Assembly: GCA_001627865.1 (NCBI GenBank)
Contig: LUQO01000078.1
Location: forward strand, 1 to 35,575
Source: SAR324 cluster bacterium REDSEA-S27_B3
Lineage (GTDB): Bacteria; SAR324; NAC60-12
Reading direction: 5' to 3'
Length of the DNA: 35,575 bases
Below are positions 9,239 through 19,677 of the stretch, one piece after another. The notes beneath the pieces were generated by a model. That model was not told where the DNA came from. It searched no databases and was given only the letters and a program-made list of their open reading frames with translations. The first letter of the stretch is position 1. The number at the start of each line of letters is the position of its first letter. The translations under genes and the position numbers were made by a program.

Positions 9239-9573
9239 AGCAAATCTTACGAGGTGATATTTTTTGGGCAGACTTAAATCCTGCTTTGGGTCATGAGCAA
9301 TCCGGAATGCGCCCGGTTCTGATACTCAGTCAGGATGTTTTTAATGAACGTTCAGGTACTGTCATTGCTGTTGCATTGACAAGTAAATCACAGCGAGCCG
9401 GTTTCCCTCTTTCTCTTGAACTAAACAGTGCTGAACTCCCAAAAAAATCCTGGGTAAAAATCAGTCAGATTCGTACAATTTTAGTAAAAAGACTTACGAA
9501 AAAAATTGGTAAAGCATTACCGGAAGAACTTGATCAAGTTATTGAAGGGTTAAACGAAATCATTGGAAGATAA
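9223..9573 (+). CDS. mazF: MazF/PemK-family endoribonuclease toxin
   Basis: 116 residues. PemK/MazF fold landmarks: [25 protein letters not shown] (split: [22 protein letters not shown]), VALTSK, and VKISQIRTI near residue 85. The conserved Arg of GxRPxxI and the later Thr/Ser in LTS are in place, so the enzyme looks intact. MazF toxins cut mRNA at short specific sequences. The start is TTG 9223 inside the antitoxin gene. The stop is only three bases before the icmF ATG, so toxin and mutase translation could be coupled. Confidence 0.85.
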   Translation: MARVLKQILRGDIFWADLNPALGHEQSGMRPVLILSQDVFNERSGTVIAVALTSKSQRAGFPLSLELNSAELPKKSWVKISQIRTILVKRLTKKIGKALPEELDQVIEGLNEIIGR

Positions 9574-9576
9574 GAA

Positions 9577-12500
9577 ATGAATTCACCTCAGCCAAAAAAA
9601 TCAATTTCACTCCAGAATAATGTTCGTTTTGTAACCGCAACCAGTTTGTTTGACGGACACGATGCCGCAATCAACATTATGCGCCGTATCATGCAGTCTC
9701 AGGGCGCGGAGGTGATACATCTCGGCCATGATCGGGGGGTAGAAGAAATTGTCAATGTGGCTATCCAGGAAGACGTACAGGGCATCGCGGTCAGTTCATA
9801 TCAAGGCGGACACAATGAGTATTTTCGCTACATGGTTGATCTGCTTCAAAATACAGGAAACTCCGGTGGCGAAGGTTCCGGACATATCCAGGTCTTTGCC
9901 GGAGGTGGCGGTGTGATAATACCCTCAGAAATTGAGGAATTGACGGAGTACGGAGTAAACCGTGTTTACTCTCCGGAAGATGGAAGGGAGCTGGGTCTGG
10001 AAGGAATGATTGCTGATATGCTTAAACGGGCGGATTTTCCTGTACTACCTGAAAACTTTAAACCACAAGCAGATCAGCTTAAACCAAACAATGTCCAGCA
10101 TATTGCCCGCAGTTTAACCTGGGCGGAAGGTTCTCAGTCAACAGAAGAAAATCCTGAACATCTAAACGCTGTGCAATCATTTTTTTCAGCAATTCCGGAT
10201 AATTCACATATACCTGTAATCGGTCTGACTGGAACGGGAGGCGCAGGAAAGTCCTGCCTGATGGATGAACTGGTACGGAGTTTCCTTTCCGAGTTTCCGG
10301 AGAAAACGATTGCAATTGTCTCAGTTGATCCGTCGAAACGTAAAACCGGAGGCGCATTGCTGGGTGACCGTTTGCGGATGAATGCCATCAATGATCCACG
10401 TGTTTATATGCGTTCACTGGCCACTCGACGTTCACATTTGGCAACTTCTGCTTCACTGGAAAACGCTGTAAGTTTGCTGCGTGCATCCGGTTTTGATTTG
10501 ATCCTCGTGGAAACCGCAGGCATAGGACAAAGTGATTCAGAAATATCTGACATGGTGGATTTTAGTATTTATGTAATGACACCTGAATATGGGGCGGATA
10601 CACAGCTGGAAAAAATCAACATGATTGATTTTGCTGACTGCATAGTGATCAATAAATTTGATAAGCCGGGAGCCGAAGATGCATTGCGCGCGGTACGCAA
10701 ACAGTACTGCCGGAGCCATCTGGACTTTGACGCGAAACCGGAATCAATACCTGTTTTTGGAGTTGTAGCAAATCGATTTAATGATATTGGAACAAAATGG
10801 TTTTATCACAAATTGATTGAATTGCTGATACAAGCAAAAGGACTGAATTGGAAACGCAATCACCAGGCAGAATTTGCTGTTTCTGAGATTTCTGAGTTAA
10901 TTCCACCTGAGCAAAAAGAATATTTGCGGCAAATTTCTTCAAGCGTCAGAAACTACAAAAATCAGGTTAGAGAGCAGGCAGCAATCGCCTCAGAATGCGG
11001 ACAGCTCCATGGAGCAATACAGCAGATGTCCGGATCCAATCTTGAGATTGCAGAATTCCTTCCGGAAAACCATACCGAGAAAAACGAAACCGGTCAGGTT
11101 AAGGAACTTTACAACAAAAAATTAAAATCACTTCCGGAATCTCTGCACACGCAGCTAAGAGAATTCGAAAATAATCGACAGGCATATTTGCAAGAAAACT
11201 TCAGCTTCACTGTGCGGGACAAGGTACAGCAAATGGGAAATTACCGCAGCAGTATTTCCGGGATCAAGATTCCAAAAATTGCCACACCCAAATACAAAGA
11301 CTGGGGCGAAATCACAGGATGGCTTGGTCTGGAAAATTTTCCCGGATGTTTTCCATACACCTCCGGGGTTTTTCCATTCAAGAGAGAAGGCGAAGACCCA
11401 ACCCGCATGTTTGCCGGCGAAGGAATTGCGGAGCGTACAAACCGGCGTTTCCATCTGCTGGCCAAGGGTCAGCCTGCTTCTCGTCTGAGTACTGCGTTTG
11501 ATTCGGTAACTCTTTACGGGTCAAACCCCCATTCACGTCCGGATATATATGGTAAAATCGGGAATGCCGGTGTTTCAATCTGCACAGTTGATGACGCTAA
11601 ACGGCTTTATTCCGGATTTGATCTGCTTCTGCCTAACACATCTGTTTCCATGACCATCAACGGTCCCGCGCCTGTTGTGCTGGCTTTTTTCATGAATGCT
11701 GCCATTGATCAGCAAGTTGAAAAACATTTGCAGCAAAACGGCGGTTTGGAAAAAGCACGAAATAACCTTAAAAAGCAGTATAAAAAGCAAAACATAGCAC
11801 TGCCGAAATATCGTATCGAGAGGCAGGAAAATCATAACGGTTTGGGACTGGAACTGCTGGGGATGTCCGGAAGGCATTTTGTGGATTCGGAAACTTACGG
11901 TAAAATAAAAGTCCAAGTGCTGAAGAACGTGCGTGGAACAGTGCAGGCAGATATTTTAAAAGAAGACCAGGCTCAAAATACCTGTATTTTTTCTACCAAT
12001 TTTGCTCTGCGCATGATGGGGGACATCCAGGAATATTTCACCGCAAACAATGTACGCAATTTTTATTCTGTGAGTATTTCCGGATACCACATAGCAGAAG
12101 CGGGTGCCAATCCGATCAGTCAGGTAGCCTTCACGCTTGCTAACGGATTTACATTGATCGAATACTATCTGGCACGAGGGTTAAGGATTGACGAATTTGC
12201 ACACAATCTGAGCTTCTTTTTCAGTAACGGGATGGATCCTGAATACGCAGTGATCGGCAGGGTAGCACGCCGTATTTTCTCTGTGACAATGAGACATTTG
12301 TATGGTGCGAATGAACGATCGCAAAAATTAAAATATCACATCCAGACCTCGGGACGTTCGCTGCACGCAATGGAAATTGATTTCAATGATATACGCACAA
12401 CCCTGCAGGCACTGTACGCCATTTACGATAACTGCAATTCACTCCACACAAATGCTTACGATGAAGCAATCACAACTCCCACAGGCGAATCAGTACGCCG

Positions 12501-13032
12501 TGCGCTGGCAATTCAACTGATCATCAATCATGAACTGGGGCAAGCCTATAACCATAACCCGCTGCAGGGAAGTTTTTTGATTGAAGAATTAACCGATTTG
12601 GTTGAAGAAGCAATCCTTTCCGAATTTGTGCGTTTATCAGATCGTGGCGGGGTTTTGGGCGCCATGGAAACCATGTATCAGCGTAACAAAATCCAGGAAG
12701 AATCGCTTTATTACGAAACTCTTAAGCATACCGGTGATTTGCCTATTATGGGAGTCAATACTTTCCTTAATCCACAACCACCGGAAACAAATGCAGAAAT
12801 AGAACTTGCCCGCTCAACTGATGAAGAAAAAAATTTGCAAATCAATGATTTAGAGAATTTCCACAAGTTTCATGCTGCAGAACATGACAGCATGATGGGG
12901 AGGCTCAGTGATACAGCACTGAATAACGGCAACCTTTTTGAGGATTTGATGGAGGCAGTTCAGGTGTGTTCACTGGGACAAATCACTCAGCATCTTTACC
13001 AGCTGGGCGGCCAGTATCGCCGGAATATGTAA
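9577..13032 (+). CDS. icmF: fused isobutyryl-CoA mutase (B12 domain, G-protein chaperone, mutase)
   Basis: 1151 residues in the IcmF order. First a cobalamin-binding domain with DGHD (His28 is the lower ligand) and AVSSYQGGH. Then a MeaB-like GTPase with P-loop GTGGAGKS (219-226) and NKFD (359-362). Finally the TIM-barrel acyl-CoA mutase with [19 protein letters not shown] and [11 protein letters not shown]. It interconverts isobutyryl-CoA and n-butyryl-CoA using adenosylcobalamin, with the GTPase protecting the cofactor. Aligning by eye with methylmalonyl-CoA mutase, Phe599 falls at the MCM Tyr89 position and Gln800 at the MCM Arg207 position, the pair expected of isobutyryl rather than methylmalonyl specificity. 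GAGKS and NKxD indicate a working GTPase. Slightly longer than commonly described IcmFs (about 1090). GGAAG lies upstream of the ATG, inside the mazF end. Confidence 0.92.
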   Translation: MNSPQPKKSISLQNNVRFVTATSLFDGHDAAINIMRRIMQSQGAEVIHLGHDRGVEEIVNVAIQEDVQGIAVSSYQGGHNEYFRYMVDLLQNTGNSGGEGSGHIQVFAGGGGVIIPSEIEELTEYGVNRVYSPEDGRELGLEGMIADMLKRADFPVLPENFKPQADQLKPNNVQHIARSLTWAEGSQSTEENPEHLNAVQSFFSAIPDNSHIPVIGLTGTGGAGKSCLMDELVRSFLSEFPEKTIAIVSVDPSKRKTGGALLGDRLRMNAINDPRVYMRSLATRRSHLATSASLENAVSLLRASGFDLILVETAGIGQSDSEISDMVDFSIYVMTPEYGADTQLEKINMIDFADCIVINKFDKPGAEDALRAVRKQYCRSHLDFDAKPESIPVFGVVANRFNDIGTKWFYHKLIELLIQAKGLNWKRNHQAEFAVSEISELIPPEQKEYLRQISSSVRNYKNQVREQAAIASECGQLHGAIQQMSGSNLEIAEFLPENHTEKNETGQVKELYNKKLKSLPESLHTQLREFENNRQAYLQENFSFTVRDKVQQMGNYRSSISGIKIPKIATPKYKDWGEITGWLGLENFPGCFPYTSGVFPFKREGEDPTRMFAGEGIAERTNRRFHLLAKGQPASRLSTAFDSVTLYGSNPHSRPDIYGKIGNAGVSICTVDDAKRLYSGFDLLLPNTSVSMTINGPAPVVLAFFMNAAIDQQVEKHLQQNGGLEKARNNLKKQYKKQNIALPKYRIERQENHNGLGLELLGMSGRHFVDSETYGKIKVQVLKNVRGTVQADILKEDQAQNTCIFSTNFALRMMGDIQEYFTANNVRNFYSVSISGYHIAEAGANPISQVAFTLANGFTLIEYYLARGLRIDEFAHNLSFFFSNGMDPEYAVIGRVARRIFSVTMRHLYGANERSQKLKYHIQTSGRSLHAMEIDFNDIRTTLQALYAIYDNCNSLHTNAYDEAITTPTGESVRRALAIQLIINHELGQAYNHNPLQGSFLIEELTDLVEEAILSEFVRLSDRGGVLGAMETMYQRNKIQEESLYYETLKHTGDLPIMGVNTFLNPQPPETNAEIELARSTDEEKNLQINDLENFHKFHAAEHDSMMGRLSDTALNNGNLFEDLMEAVQVCSLGQITQHLYQLGGQYRRNM

Positions 13033-13150
13033 TCAGATTGTGTATAAATACAATAGAATAGATTCATTCATATCAACGCAAATAACCACACTTATCTGAT
13101 ATTCCCCCACGCATATAAATCCATTATTTTAGACACTTAAAAGTTGCTGG

Positions 13151-13186
13151 ATTCCTGCTTTTGCGGGAATGACATATTTTTTTGTT
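13151..13186 (+). terminator. hairpin plus T-tract after icmF; resembles a dispersed palindromic repeat
   Basis: ATTCCTGC (13151-13158), loop TTTT, GCGGGAAT (13163-13170): an 8-base stem with one G-T wobble, followed seven bases later by a run of seven T. It is well placed to end icmF transcription. The wording GGATTCCYGC-tttt-GCGGGAATGAC is also a very common interspersed palindrome in many bacterial genomes, so it may be a repeat copy doing terminator duty. Confidence 0.55.
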
Positions 13187-13216
13187 TCCTTTTTTTAATC
13201 GAACTCATTTATAACA

Positions 13217-16200
13217 ATGCAATTTGATTTACGACTTTGGTCATTCACAACGGGAGTTAGAGGCCGCATAGCTTTTTCTGTACTGATTGGGATGATTTCA
13301 ACAGCTCTGGGAGTAGTTCGTCTTGCCATGCTGGGATGGCTGATTGGTTTGATATTCCAGGGGAAATCAGCGGAAGAGCTGTTCATGCCAATAATTCTGG
13401 CTGCTTTAGTAATGTTCTTGCGAGGATATTTTGAGCATTGGCGTACCATGATTGCGCACCAAACCTCTGCAATTGTCCAGAAGCAGCTGCGAAGACGTCT
13501 GTTTGATCAGATAGTCAATCTTGGACCAGGATACGCGGGACGGCAAAGATCAGGGGAACTTGTATTGAGCCTGGTTGAAGGCGTGGAACAGCTTGAGACT
13601 TATTTCGGCCAATATCTCCCACAATTATTGATTACAGTTTTGACTCCTTTGATAATATTTGTTTTTGTAGCATTTTTAGATTTACCCGTGGCACTTATCC
13701 TTCTGGCTGCTGCTTTTGTTTCACTTGTCGCACCATCCCTCTGGCACAAATTCGATATAAAAAGATCGGAGGAAAGACAGCAGGCTTACTCTGATTTCGC
13801 CTCAGATTTTCTTGATGGAATACAGGGACTTGCGACGCTAAAATCGTTTGGACAAAGCAAAAGCCGTGCTGATTTGTTGCAGAAACGTGCTGTTGAACTT
13901 TTTCGAAGCACAATGTGGGTGCTTGCCACCAATGTGCTGTCACGAGGAATTACCGATACTTCAATTGCAGTCGGAGCAGCGGCAGGGCTGGGATATGGTG
14001 CCTACCGTACAGTTGCAGGTGAGATGGAACTCACCACATTGCTGATAATCCTGATGATGGGTGTTGAAATCTTCAGACCAATGCGAGACCTGCGTACTGT
14101 GCTGCATCAGGGAATGCTGGGTCTTTCTGCAGCACAGGGAATATACAAAATTCTGGATGCAAAGCCTGCCGTAACAGAACAATATGTTGATCATACTGAT
14201 TCCATTCCTGAACCTTCTATTGCCTTTGATTCAGTAAACTTTAACTATCCCGGACACAGCAATGCTGTCCACAAATCTCTTAACTTTAATATCAGCAAAG
14301 GAGAATGTGTTGGAATTGTAGGATCAAGCGGCTGCGGAAAATCTTCAATTGTTAAGCTTCTTCTGCGTTTCCATGATCCTGTGCAGGGCTCCGTCAGCAT
14401 TGGTGGAATAGACCTGAGAAAAATTACTTTTGATCAAATTCGAAACATGATCTCAGTAGTACATCAGGATACTTTTTTGTTCCATGGTACAATCGAAGAA
14501 AATATCAGAATGGGGAAGCCTGAAGCTGATGAAACAGAGATTATTGAAGCCGCAAAAAATGCCAACATCCATGATTTTGTGTCAACACTTCCGGACGGAT
14601 ACAAAACAATAATTGGTGAAAAAGGGATCAAGCTCTCAGGAGGTCAGCGACAGCGAGTAGCCATCGCAAGAGCACTTTTGAGGGATACACCCATTTTAAT
14701 CCTGGATGAGGCGCTTTCAGCAGTTGATGCTGAAAATGAATATGTTATCCAGCAGGCGCTGGATCGTTTGATGAAAGACCGTACAACACTTGTATTGGCA
14801 CATAGGCTTTCAAGTATTGTTAAATGCGACCGCATACTGGTACTTGATCAGGGAAGGATTGCAGAATCAGGCACACATCAAAATCTAATGCAGCAAGGTG
14901 GGATTTATTCAGTACTGATGTCGGAACAGGTTCGTGAAGCAGAATCAAAAGAATTTCTACATGAAGAAAACGAATCAGTTTTTGTTGAAAATAAAGAGGA
15001 AGAACAGCTGAAGGAAACAATAATGAACATTCCCACAGAAGGAATTGTTAAGGCAGAGGGAATGAACTGGAAACAATTGGTAATAGAACTGATGCGCCAC
15101 ATCCTACCCTGGAAAGGCAGACTTATACTTTCCTTCTGTTTTGGAGTACTGCGTGTGCTGTCTTTTATCGGTGTGGGAATTTTCAGCGCGCTGATTGTAC
15201 TTGATCTGAAAAACGGTACTGACTTTTCTTTCAATCTAAACTGGCTGATAGCGGCAGCAGTGCTGTCCGGAATACTTCACTGGCTTGAGTCCTGGATTGC
15301 ACACGACATGGCATTCAGATTACTGTCGGTTATGCGTATCAATGTCTTTAAAAAGCTTGATGTGCTGGCTCCGGCATATCTTGTACGACGCAGAACAGGC
15401 GATTTGATGGGCATTGCCACGCATGATGTTGAGCTGGTTGAATATTTCTTTGCCCACACAGTTGCTCCGGTTTTTGTCTCAATCCTGATTCCAGCCGCAG
15501 TTGTTTTAATTCTTAGTGCAACAAGTTTCTGGCTTACCATTGCACTTTTGCCCTTTCTGCTTGCAGTTGGATTAAGTCCGTTTTTGATGCGAAACAGAGT
15601 GGACAGACTGGGTTCAAAAGCCAGGGAAGCAGCAGGAGAACTTTCCGCCCATGCAATTGACTCAGTACAGGGACTTGCTGAAATCGTTGCTTACCAGCAG
15701 GGTATGAATCGAGGCCAAGCATTTGAAGAACTCACAGACCGTCACATCTCTTTAAGGCTGCCTTTCTTCAGGGAACTTGCACTTCAAAGCAATCTGCTGG
15801 AAGTTCTGACAGGCTGGGGTGGTCTCGCGGTTGTCAGTACCGGTGCGTTGCTTATAACTAATGGTTATCTGGATGCAGGCATACTTCCTCTCATGACAAT
15901 TCTGGCAATGTCAGCATTTCTGCCTGTTTCAGAAATTGCCCAGATCGGCAGGCAGCTTGCTGACACTCTTGGCGCCACAAGGAGAGTATACGCATTGGAA
16001 AATGAACCGGTTAAAATTGCTGATGGATATGGTGCTTCATCCAAAGATTTTTCTTCAGGAATCAATATAAGAAATGTCAGTTTTTCTTATCCGGGACGGT
16101 CAAAGAATGTTTTAGAGAATTTGAATCTTGAAATTCCGGTTGGTATGACAGCCGCCATAGTTGGCCCTTCAGGAGCCGGGAAAACAAGTTTGGCACAGCT

Positions 16201-16810
16201 GCTGATGCGTTTCTGGGATGCTGACACAGGCAGCATCTCTCTAAATGGGATTGAACTTTGTAATTACAAACTGGACGATCTCCGCTCGAAAATCGCTTTG
16301 GTTGCTCAGGACACGTATCTCTTTAATAATACTTTAAAAGAAAATATTCTGATTGCTAAACCTGATGCAACTGAACAGGAATTAAACGAAGCAGTTAATT
16401 TGTCGGCCCTGTCTGAAGTCATAAAGAGTTTGCCTGAAGGACTGGAAACAATAGTCGGAGAACGTGGTGCAAGCCTCTCAGGAGGACAGCGACAGCGTGT
16501 AGCAATTGCAAGGGCATTCCTGAAAGATGCCCCTGTATTAATACTGGATGAAGCAACCTCTCACTTGGACGCGCTCAGTGAAAACATAATTCACAAAGCC
16601 CTCAATCAGCTAAAAAAAGACAGAACCACCCTGATCATAGCACATCGTCTTTCAACTGTACGTGACGCGGATCGAATTATAGTACTGGATAGTGGAAAAA
16701 TTGAGGAATCCGGCACACATCAGGAATTGTTGAAAAACAAGGGGCTCTACAAAAGACTGATTTCAAAACAGCTCAGTAGAACTGCTATAGAGTATGGCGA
16801 AGCGGCATGA
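13217..16810 (+). CDS. single-chain ABC exporter with two TMD-NBD halves (CydDC-like)
   Basis: 1197 residues made of two complete half-transporters. Half 1: membrane segments in about 15-300, Walker A GSSGCGKSS (369-377), LSGGQ (473-477), LILDEA (494-499). Half 2: membrane segments about 630-910, Walker A GPSGAGKTS (983-991), LSGGQ (1087-1091), LILDEA (1108-1113). An acidic linker at about 570-615 joins them. TYFGQYLPQLLITVL and the preceding GxL-LV-GVEQLE resemble CydD, and EYFFAHTVAPV in half 2 resembles CydC, which export glutathione/cysteine and are needed for cytochrome bd assembly. No cydAB is nearby, so a multidrug-type function is equally possible. Both ATP sites keep Walker B Glu, unlike many heterodimeric exporters. 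Starts at ATG 13217 with no strong ribosome binding site. Confidence 0.85.
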   Translation: MQFDLRLWSFTTGVRGRIAFSVLIGMISTALGVVRLAMLGWLIGLIFQGKSAEELFMPIILAALVMFLRGYFEHWRTMIAHQTSAIVQKQLRRRLFDQIVNLGPGYAGRQRSGELVLSLVEGVEQLETYFGQYLPQLLITVLTPLIIFVFVAFLDLPVALILLAAAFVSLVAPSLWHKFDIKRSEERQQAYSDFASDFLDGIQGLATLKSFGQSKSRADLLQKRAVELFRSTMWVLATNVLSRGITDTSIAVGAAAGLGYGAYRTVAGEMELTTLLIILMMGVEIFRPMRDLRTVLHQGMLGLSAAQGIYKILDAKPAVTEQYVDHTDSIPEPSIAFDSVNFNYPGHSNAVHKSLNFNISKGECVGIVGSSGCGKSSIVKLLLRFHDPVQGSVSIGGIDLRKITFDQIRNMISVVHQDTFLFHGTIEENIRMGKPEADETEIIEAAKNANIHDFVSTLPDGYKTIIGEKGIKLSGGQRQRVAIARALLRDTPILILDEALSAVDAENEYVIQQALDRLMKDRTTLVLAHRLSSIVKCDRILVLDQGRIAESGTHQNLMQQGGIYSVLMSEQVREAESKEFLHEENESVFVENKEEEQLKETIMNIPTEGIVKAEGMNWKQLVIELMRHILPWKGRLILSFCFGVLRVLSFIGVGIFSALIVLDLKNGTDFSFNLNWLIAAAVLSGILHWLESWIAHDMAFRLLSVMRINVFKKLDVLAPAYLVRRRTGDLMGIATHDVELVEYFFAHTVAPVFVSILIPAAVVLILSATSFWLTIALLPFLLAVGLSPFLMRNRVDRLGSKAREAAGELSAHAIDSVQGLAEIVAYQQGMNRGQAFEELTDRHISLRLPFFRELALQSNLLEVLTGWGGLAVVSTGALLITNGYLDAGILPLMTILAMSAFLPVSEIAQIGRQLADTLGATRRVYALENEPVKIADGYGASSKDFSSGINIRNVSFSYPGRSKNVLENLNLEIPVGMTAAIVGPSGAGKTSLAQLLMRFWDADTGSISLNGIELCNYKLDDLRSKIALVAQDTYLFNNTLKENILIAKPDATEQELNEAVNLSALSEVIKSLPEGLETIVGERGASLSGGQRQRVAIARAFLKDAPVLILDEATSHLDALSENIIHKALNQLKKDRTTLIIAHRLSTVRDADRIIVLDSGKIEESGTHQELLKNKGLYKRLISKQLSRTAIEYGEAA

Positions 16811-16918
16811 CCGAATCGAAAAATATCTTCTTGAGCTATATGCATATGAAAAACAATTAGTGAGGATGTGGGGCTGTACGATGCTGCAAATTTGACCGTT
16901 ATTCATTGAGAGAACAGA

Positions 16919-18736
16919 TCAACGGACGAACTCTTCTTTGCTGCGGTGGCAGTTGATTGTGTGGCCGTCGCCAATGTCCCGGATGGGCGGGGGTTCGCGG
17001 TCGCAGGTACCCTCGATGGCCAGCGGGCAGCGGTCGAAGAAAGGGCATCCGATTTCGGTTAGCTTGACCACCCGATCGATTCCTGCCTGTGCCTCCTGAG
17101 TCTGCATGGTTTCTTCAAGCCATCCTACTCGCAGTTCCGGCACCGACGAGATCAACAGCCGTGTGTAAGGGTGGTAAGGCGGTGAAAGCACATGGTCCGT
17201 CTTGCCTTGTTCCACAACCCGCCCGGCGTAAAGCACTACTATTTCGTCCGCAAACGAGGCGACTGTGGAGAGGTCGTGGCTGATGAATACGAAGGAAACC
17301 CCGGTCTGCCTGCGCAGGCGTTTGAGCAGTTCAATCACGTTTGCCCCCACGATGGTGTCGAGCGCTGAGATAACCTCGTCGCAGAGCAGCACCTCCGGAG
17401 ATGCTGCAAGTGCGCGGGCGAGATTTACGCGCTGTTTTTGTCCCCCGGACAACTCTTCCGGATAGCGTCCCGCAAACTCCTGGGGCAGGTCCACCATTTG
17501 GAGAAGTTCGGCAATGCGTCTACGTTTAGCATCCCCCGATAATTCCAAGTAGAATTCGAGTGGTCGCCCGAGAATCTGGTCGATACGCTGGCGTGGGTTG
17601 AGTGCGGTGTCCGCCATCTGGAAGACAAATTGCACCTTCTGAAGCTGATTGCGGCTGCGGTTTCGGAGATCAGGCTGCAGCGGTTCACCATCCAACAAGA
17701 CATCACCCTTACTCGCGGGTAGCAGTCCGGACATTACACGTGCCAGAGTTGACTTGCCGCATCCGGACTCACCGATTACACCGACAGTGTGTCCCCGCTC
17801 AATCGCCATGTGGACATCGCGCAGAACAGTAATGGCCGGAGTACCATCATGCTGTTTTCTTCCATAGCCTGCGAGAATGTTTTTCACTTCCAGAGCAGGG
17901 ACATCACGTCGGTGTTCCCCGGTCGTTTCATCGCTCTGGCCGGCGGCGGGCGGCGGGCGCACTGCTGCCATCAGGCGTCGTGTGTAGTCGTGGCTGGGCT
18001 GGTTGATAACCTGCTCGGAGATGCCGTGTTCCTGAAGGTCTCCCGCATAAAGCACGACGATGTGATCCGCAATCTGCGCGACCACGGAGAGGTCGTGGGT
18101 CACGTAAATCGCGGCGGATCCCTCCTGCTTGATCACGGACTTGAAAGCTTTCAGCACTTCGATCTGCGTGGTGACATCCAGCGCGGTCGTCGGTTCGTCA
18201 AGCACCAGCAGATCTGGTTTACTGCAAAGCGCCATTGCCGCCATCAGCCGCTGCAGCTGGCCACCGGAGACTTGATGTGGATAGCGCTTTCCGAGCCGTT
18301 CCGGATCTGGAAGCTCCAGATCATGATAAAGTGACTCTGCCCGCTGGTTGGCCTCTTCCTGATTGAAGTGTCCGTGGAGTACAGCAGATTCCGTGACTTG
18401 CTCACCAATCGTCAGCGCGGGATTGAAGGTGGCCGCCGCGCTTTGGGCCAGATAGGCTACACGCTCCCCACGAAGCTGCCGCTTTTCCTCCGAGGGCATG
18501 GTTATGACATCCCTCCCTTCCAACCGAACCTCCCCTCCGGTGAACTCCAGTCCTGGCTTGGTATAGCCCAGAGCCGAGAGGGCGATGGTCGTCTTACCGG
18601 AACCGGATTCACCAATCAGTGCCACCACTTCGCCACGCTGAACATTGAAACTTACACCCTTGACGATAGGTAGCAGGCTGCCGTCGTCCTTTCGTGCATC
18701 TATCGTCAGCTGATCTACTTCCAGCAGAGCAGACAT
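16919..18736 (-). CDS. dipeptide/oligopeptide ABC transporter, fused DppD-DppF ATPase
   Basis: 605 residues with two ABC ATPase domains in tandem. Domain 1: Walker A GESGSGKTT (42-50), VSGGQ (156-160), LVLDEP. Domain 2: Walker A GESGCGKST (322-330), LSGGQ (429-433), and Walker B LLCDEVISALD, where Glu is kept. The C-terminal tail holds the OppD/DppF-type cysteine motif GCPFFDRCPLAIEGTC and INCH (Cys564, 570, 577, 596), known in the family to bind a [4Fe-4S] cluster. It energises uptake through the adjacent permeases. Start ATG overlaps the permease stop by one base (TGATG), implying translational coupling. It is the last gene of the operon beginning at 22319. YejF/GsiA-like fusion; substrate cannot be read from the ATPase. 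Confidence 0.92.
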   Translation of the reverse strand: MSALLEVDQLTIDARKDDGSLLPIVKGVSFNVQRGEVVALIGESGSGKTTIALSALGYTKPGLEFTGGEVRLEGRDVITMPSEEKRQLRGERVAYLAQSAAATFNPALTIGEQVTESAVLHGHFNQEEANQRAESLYHDLELPDPERLGKRYPHQVSGGQLQRLMAAMALCSKPDLLVLDEPTTALDVTTQIEVLKAFKSVIKQEGSAAIYVTHDLSVVAQIADHIVVLYAGDLQEHGISEQVINQPSHDYTRRLMAAVRPPPAAGQSDETTGEHRRDVPALEVKNILAGYGRKQHDGTPAITVLRDVHMAIERGHTVGVIGESGCGKSTLARVMSGLLPASKGDVLLDGEPLQPDLRNRSRNQLQKVQFVFQMADTALNPRQRIDQILGRPLEFYLELSGDAKRRRIAELLQMVDLPQEFAGRYPEELSGGQKQRVNLARALAASPEVLLCDEVISALDTIVGANVIELLKRLRRQTGVSFVFISHDLSTVASFADEIVVLYAGRVVEQGKTDHVLSPPYHPYTRLLISSVPELRVGWLEETMQTQEAQAGIDRVVKLTEIGCPFFDRCPLAIEGTCDREPPPIRDIGDGHTINCHRSKEEFVR

Positions 18737-19668
18737 CAGATCATCCTCTTGGCAAGTTTCCCACCTGAGTGGGCTGATACGTCGTCAACGATCATGTTAA
18801 TCGCAATGGTCAGCGTCGCAATTGCCAGGGCCGGTACCAGAGGAGCAATCGAACCATAGGGCAGGCCCGCAAGGTTTTCCTTGACCATGCTTCCCCAATC
18901 CGACATCGGCGGCTGCACCCCAAGTCCGAGAAAACTCAGGCTTGAAATGAAGAGAATGATATAGACAAACCGCAGTCCAAAATCCGTGGCCAGCGGCATT
19001 GCCACATTGGGCAGAATTTCTCTGGTGATGATCCACCACAATCCCTCTCCCCGAACCTTCGCGGCTTCGACAAAATCGCTTACCATCACATCCTGCCCCA
19101 GAGCACGGGCTATCCGGAAAACACTTGTCCCATAAATAAAACCGGTAAGGATTATCAGGAGAGGGATCGTACTGCCGATGGCGGCGATCACCACCAGTCC
19201 CAGCATGATGTGCGGGATGGAAAGAAAGGCGTCGTTGAAGCGACTCAAACCCGTATCGAGCCAGCCTCCACCTACTGCCGCGGCAATCCCCAGCGTCACT
19301 CCCATGAGATAGGCCAGCAACGTAGCCACCAACGATATTCCGATTGTGGTCCTTGCCCCAAAAAGAATCCGTGACAAGGTGTCGCGCCCAAGGTAGTCGC
19401 TTCCAAGAAAAACTACTTTGCTTGGAGGCTGAAAATCCGTTTCGGGATAGAGTTCGTCACTGCCAGGTACGATGAACAGTGCTTCGTCCAGAATGTCAGC
19501 TTCATGGTACGGTGCGATGTAGGGGCCGAAAAGTACCATTGTTGACCAGAAAACAACTACAGCGATACCGAGCTTGCCTGTCCATGAAAACTTTAAACGA
19601 CGTTTAGGAGGAGCATCAGGAAGCTCCTCAAACTGCATGATAGTAACATCGCTGTCATTTTCAGACAT
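18736..19668 (-). CDS. dipeptide/oligopeptide ABC transporter permease (DppC-type)
   Basis: 310 residues. A cytoplasmic N-terminal segment with KRRLKFSW leads into membrane helix 1, then LGSDYLGRDTLSRILFGARTTIGIS, the DppC/OppC signature region. Five more helices carry the EAA loop (DFVEAAKVRGEG about residue 205), which docks on the ATPase, and the family ending SLSFLGLGVQPPMSDWGSMVKE. Length is normal. Forms the heterodimeric channel with the DppB-type partner encoded nine bases upstream. The ATG has an AAAGCAG stretch just before it. Confidence 0.92.
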   Translation of the reverse strand: MSENDSDVTIMQFEELPDAPPKRRLKFSWTGKLGIAVVVFWSTMVLFGPYIAPYHEADILDEALFIVPGSDELYPETDFQPPSKVVFLGSDYLGRDTLSRILFGARTTIGISLVATLLAYLMGVTLGIAAAVGGGWLDTGLSRFNDAFLSIPHIMLGLVVIAAIGSTIPLLIILTGFIYGTSVFRIARALGQDVMVSDFVEAAKVRGEGLWWIITREILPNVAMPLATDFGLRFVYIILFISSLSFLGLGVQPPMSDWGSMVKENLAGLPYGSIAPLVPALAIATLTIAINMIVDDVSAHSGGKLAKRMI

Positions 19669-19677
19669 AGCTGCTTT

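Noticed and set aside
17789-18334. Plus-strand frame of 181 codons opposite the fused ATPase
   Set aside because: It lies entirely inside a well-supported ATPase gene and shows no family features.
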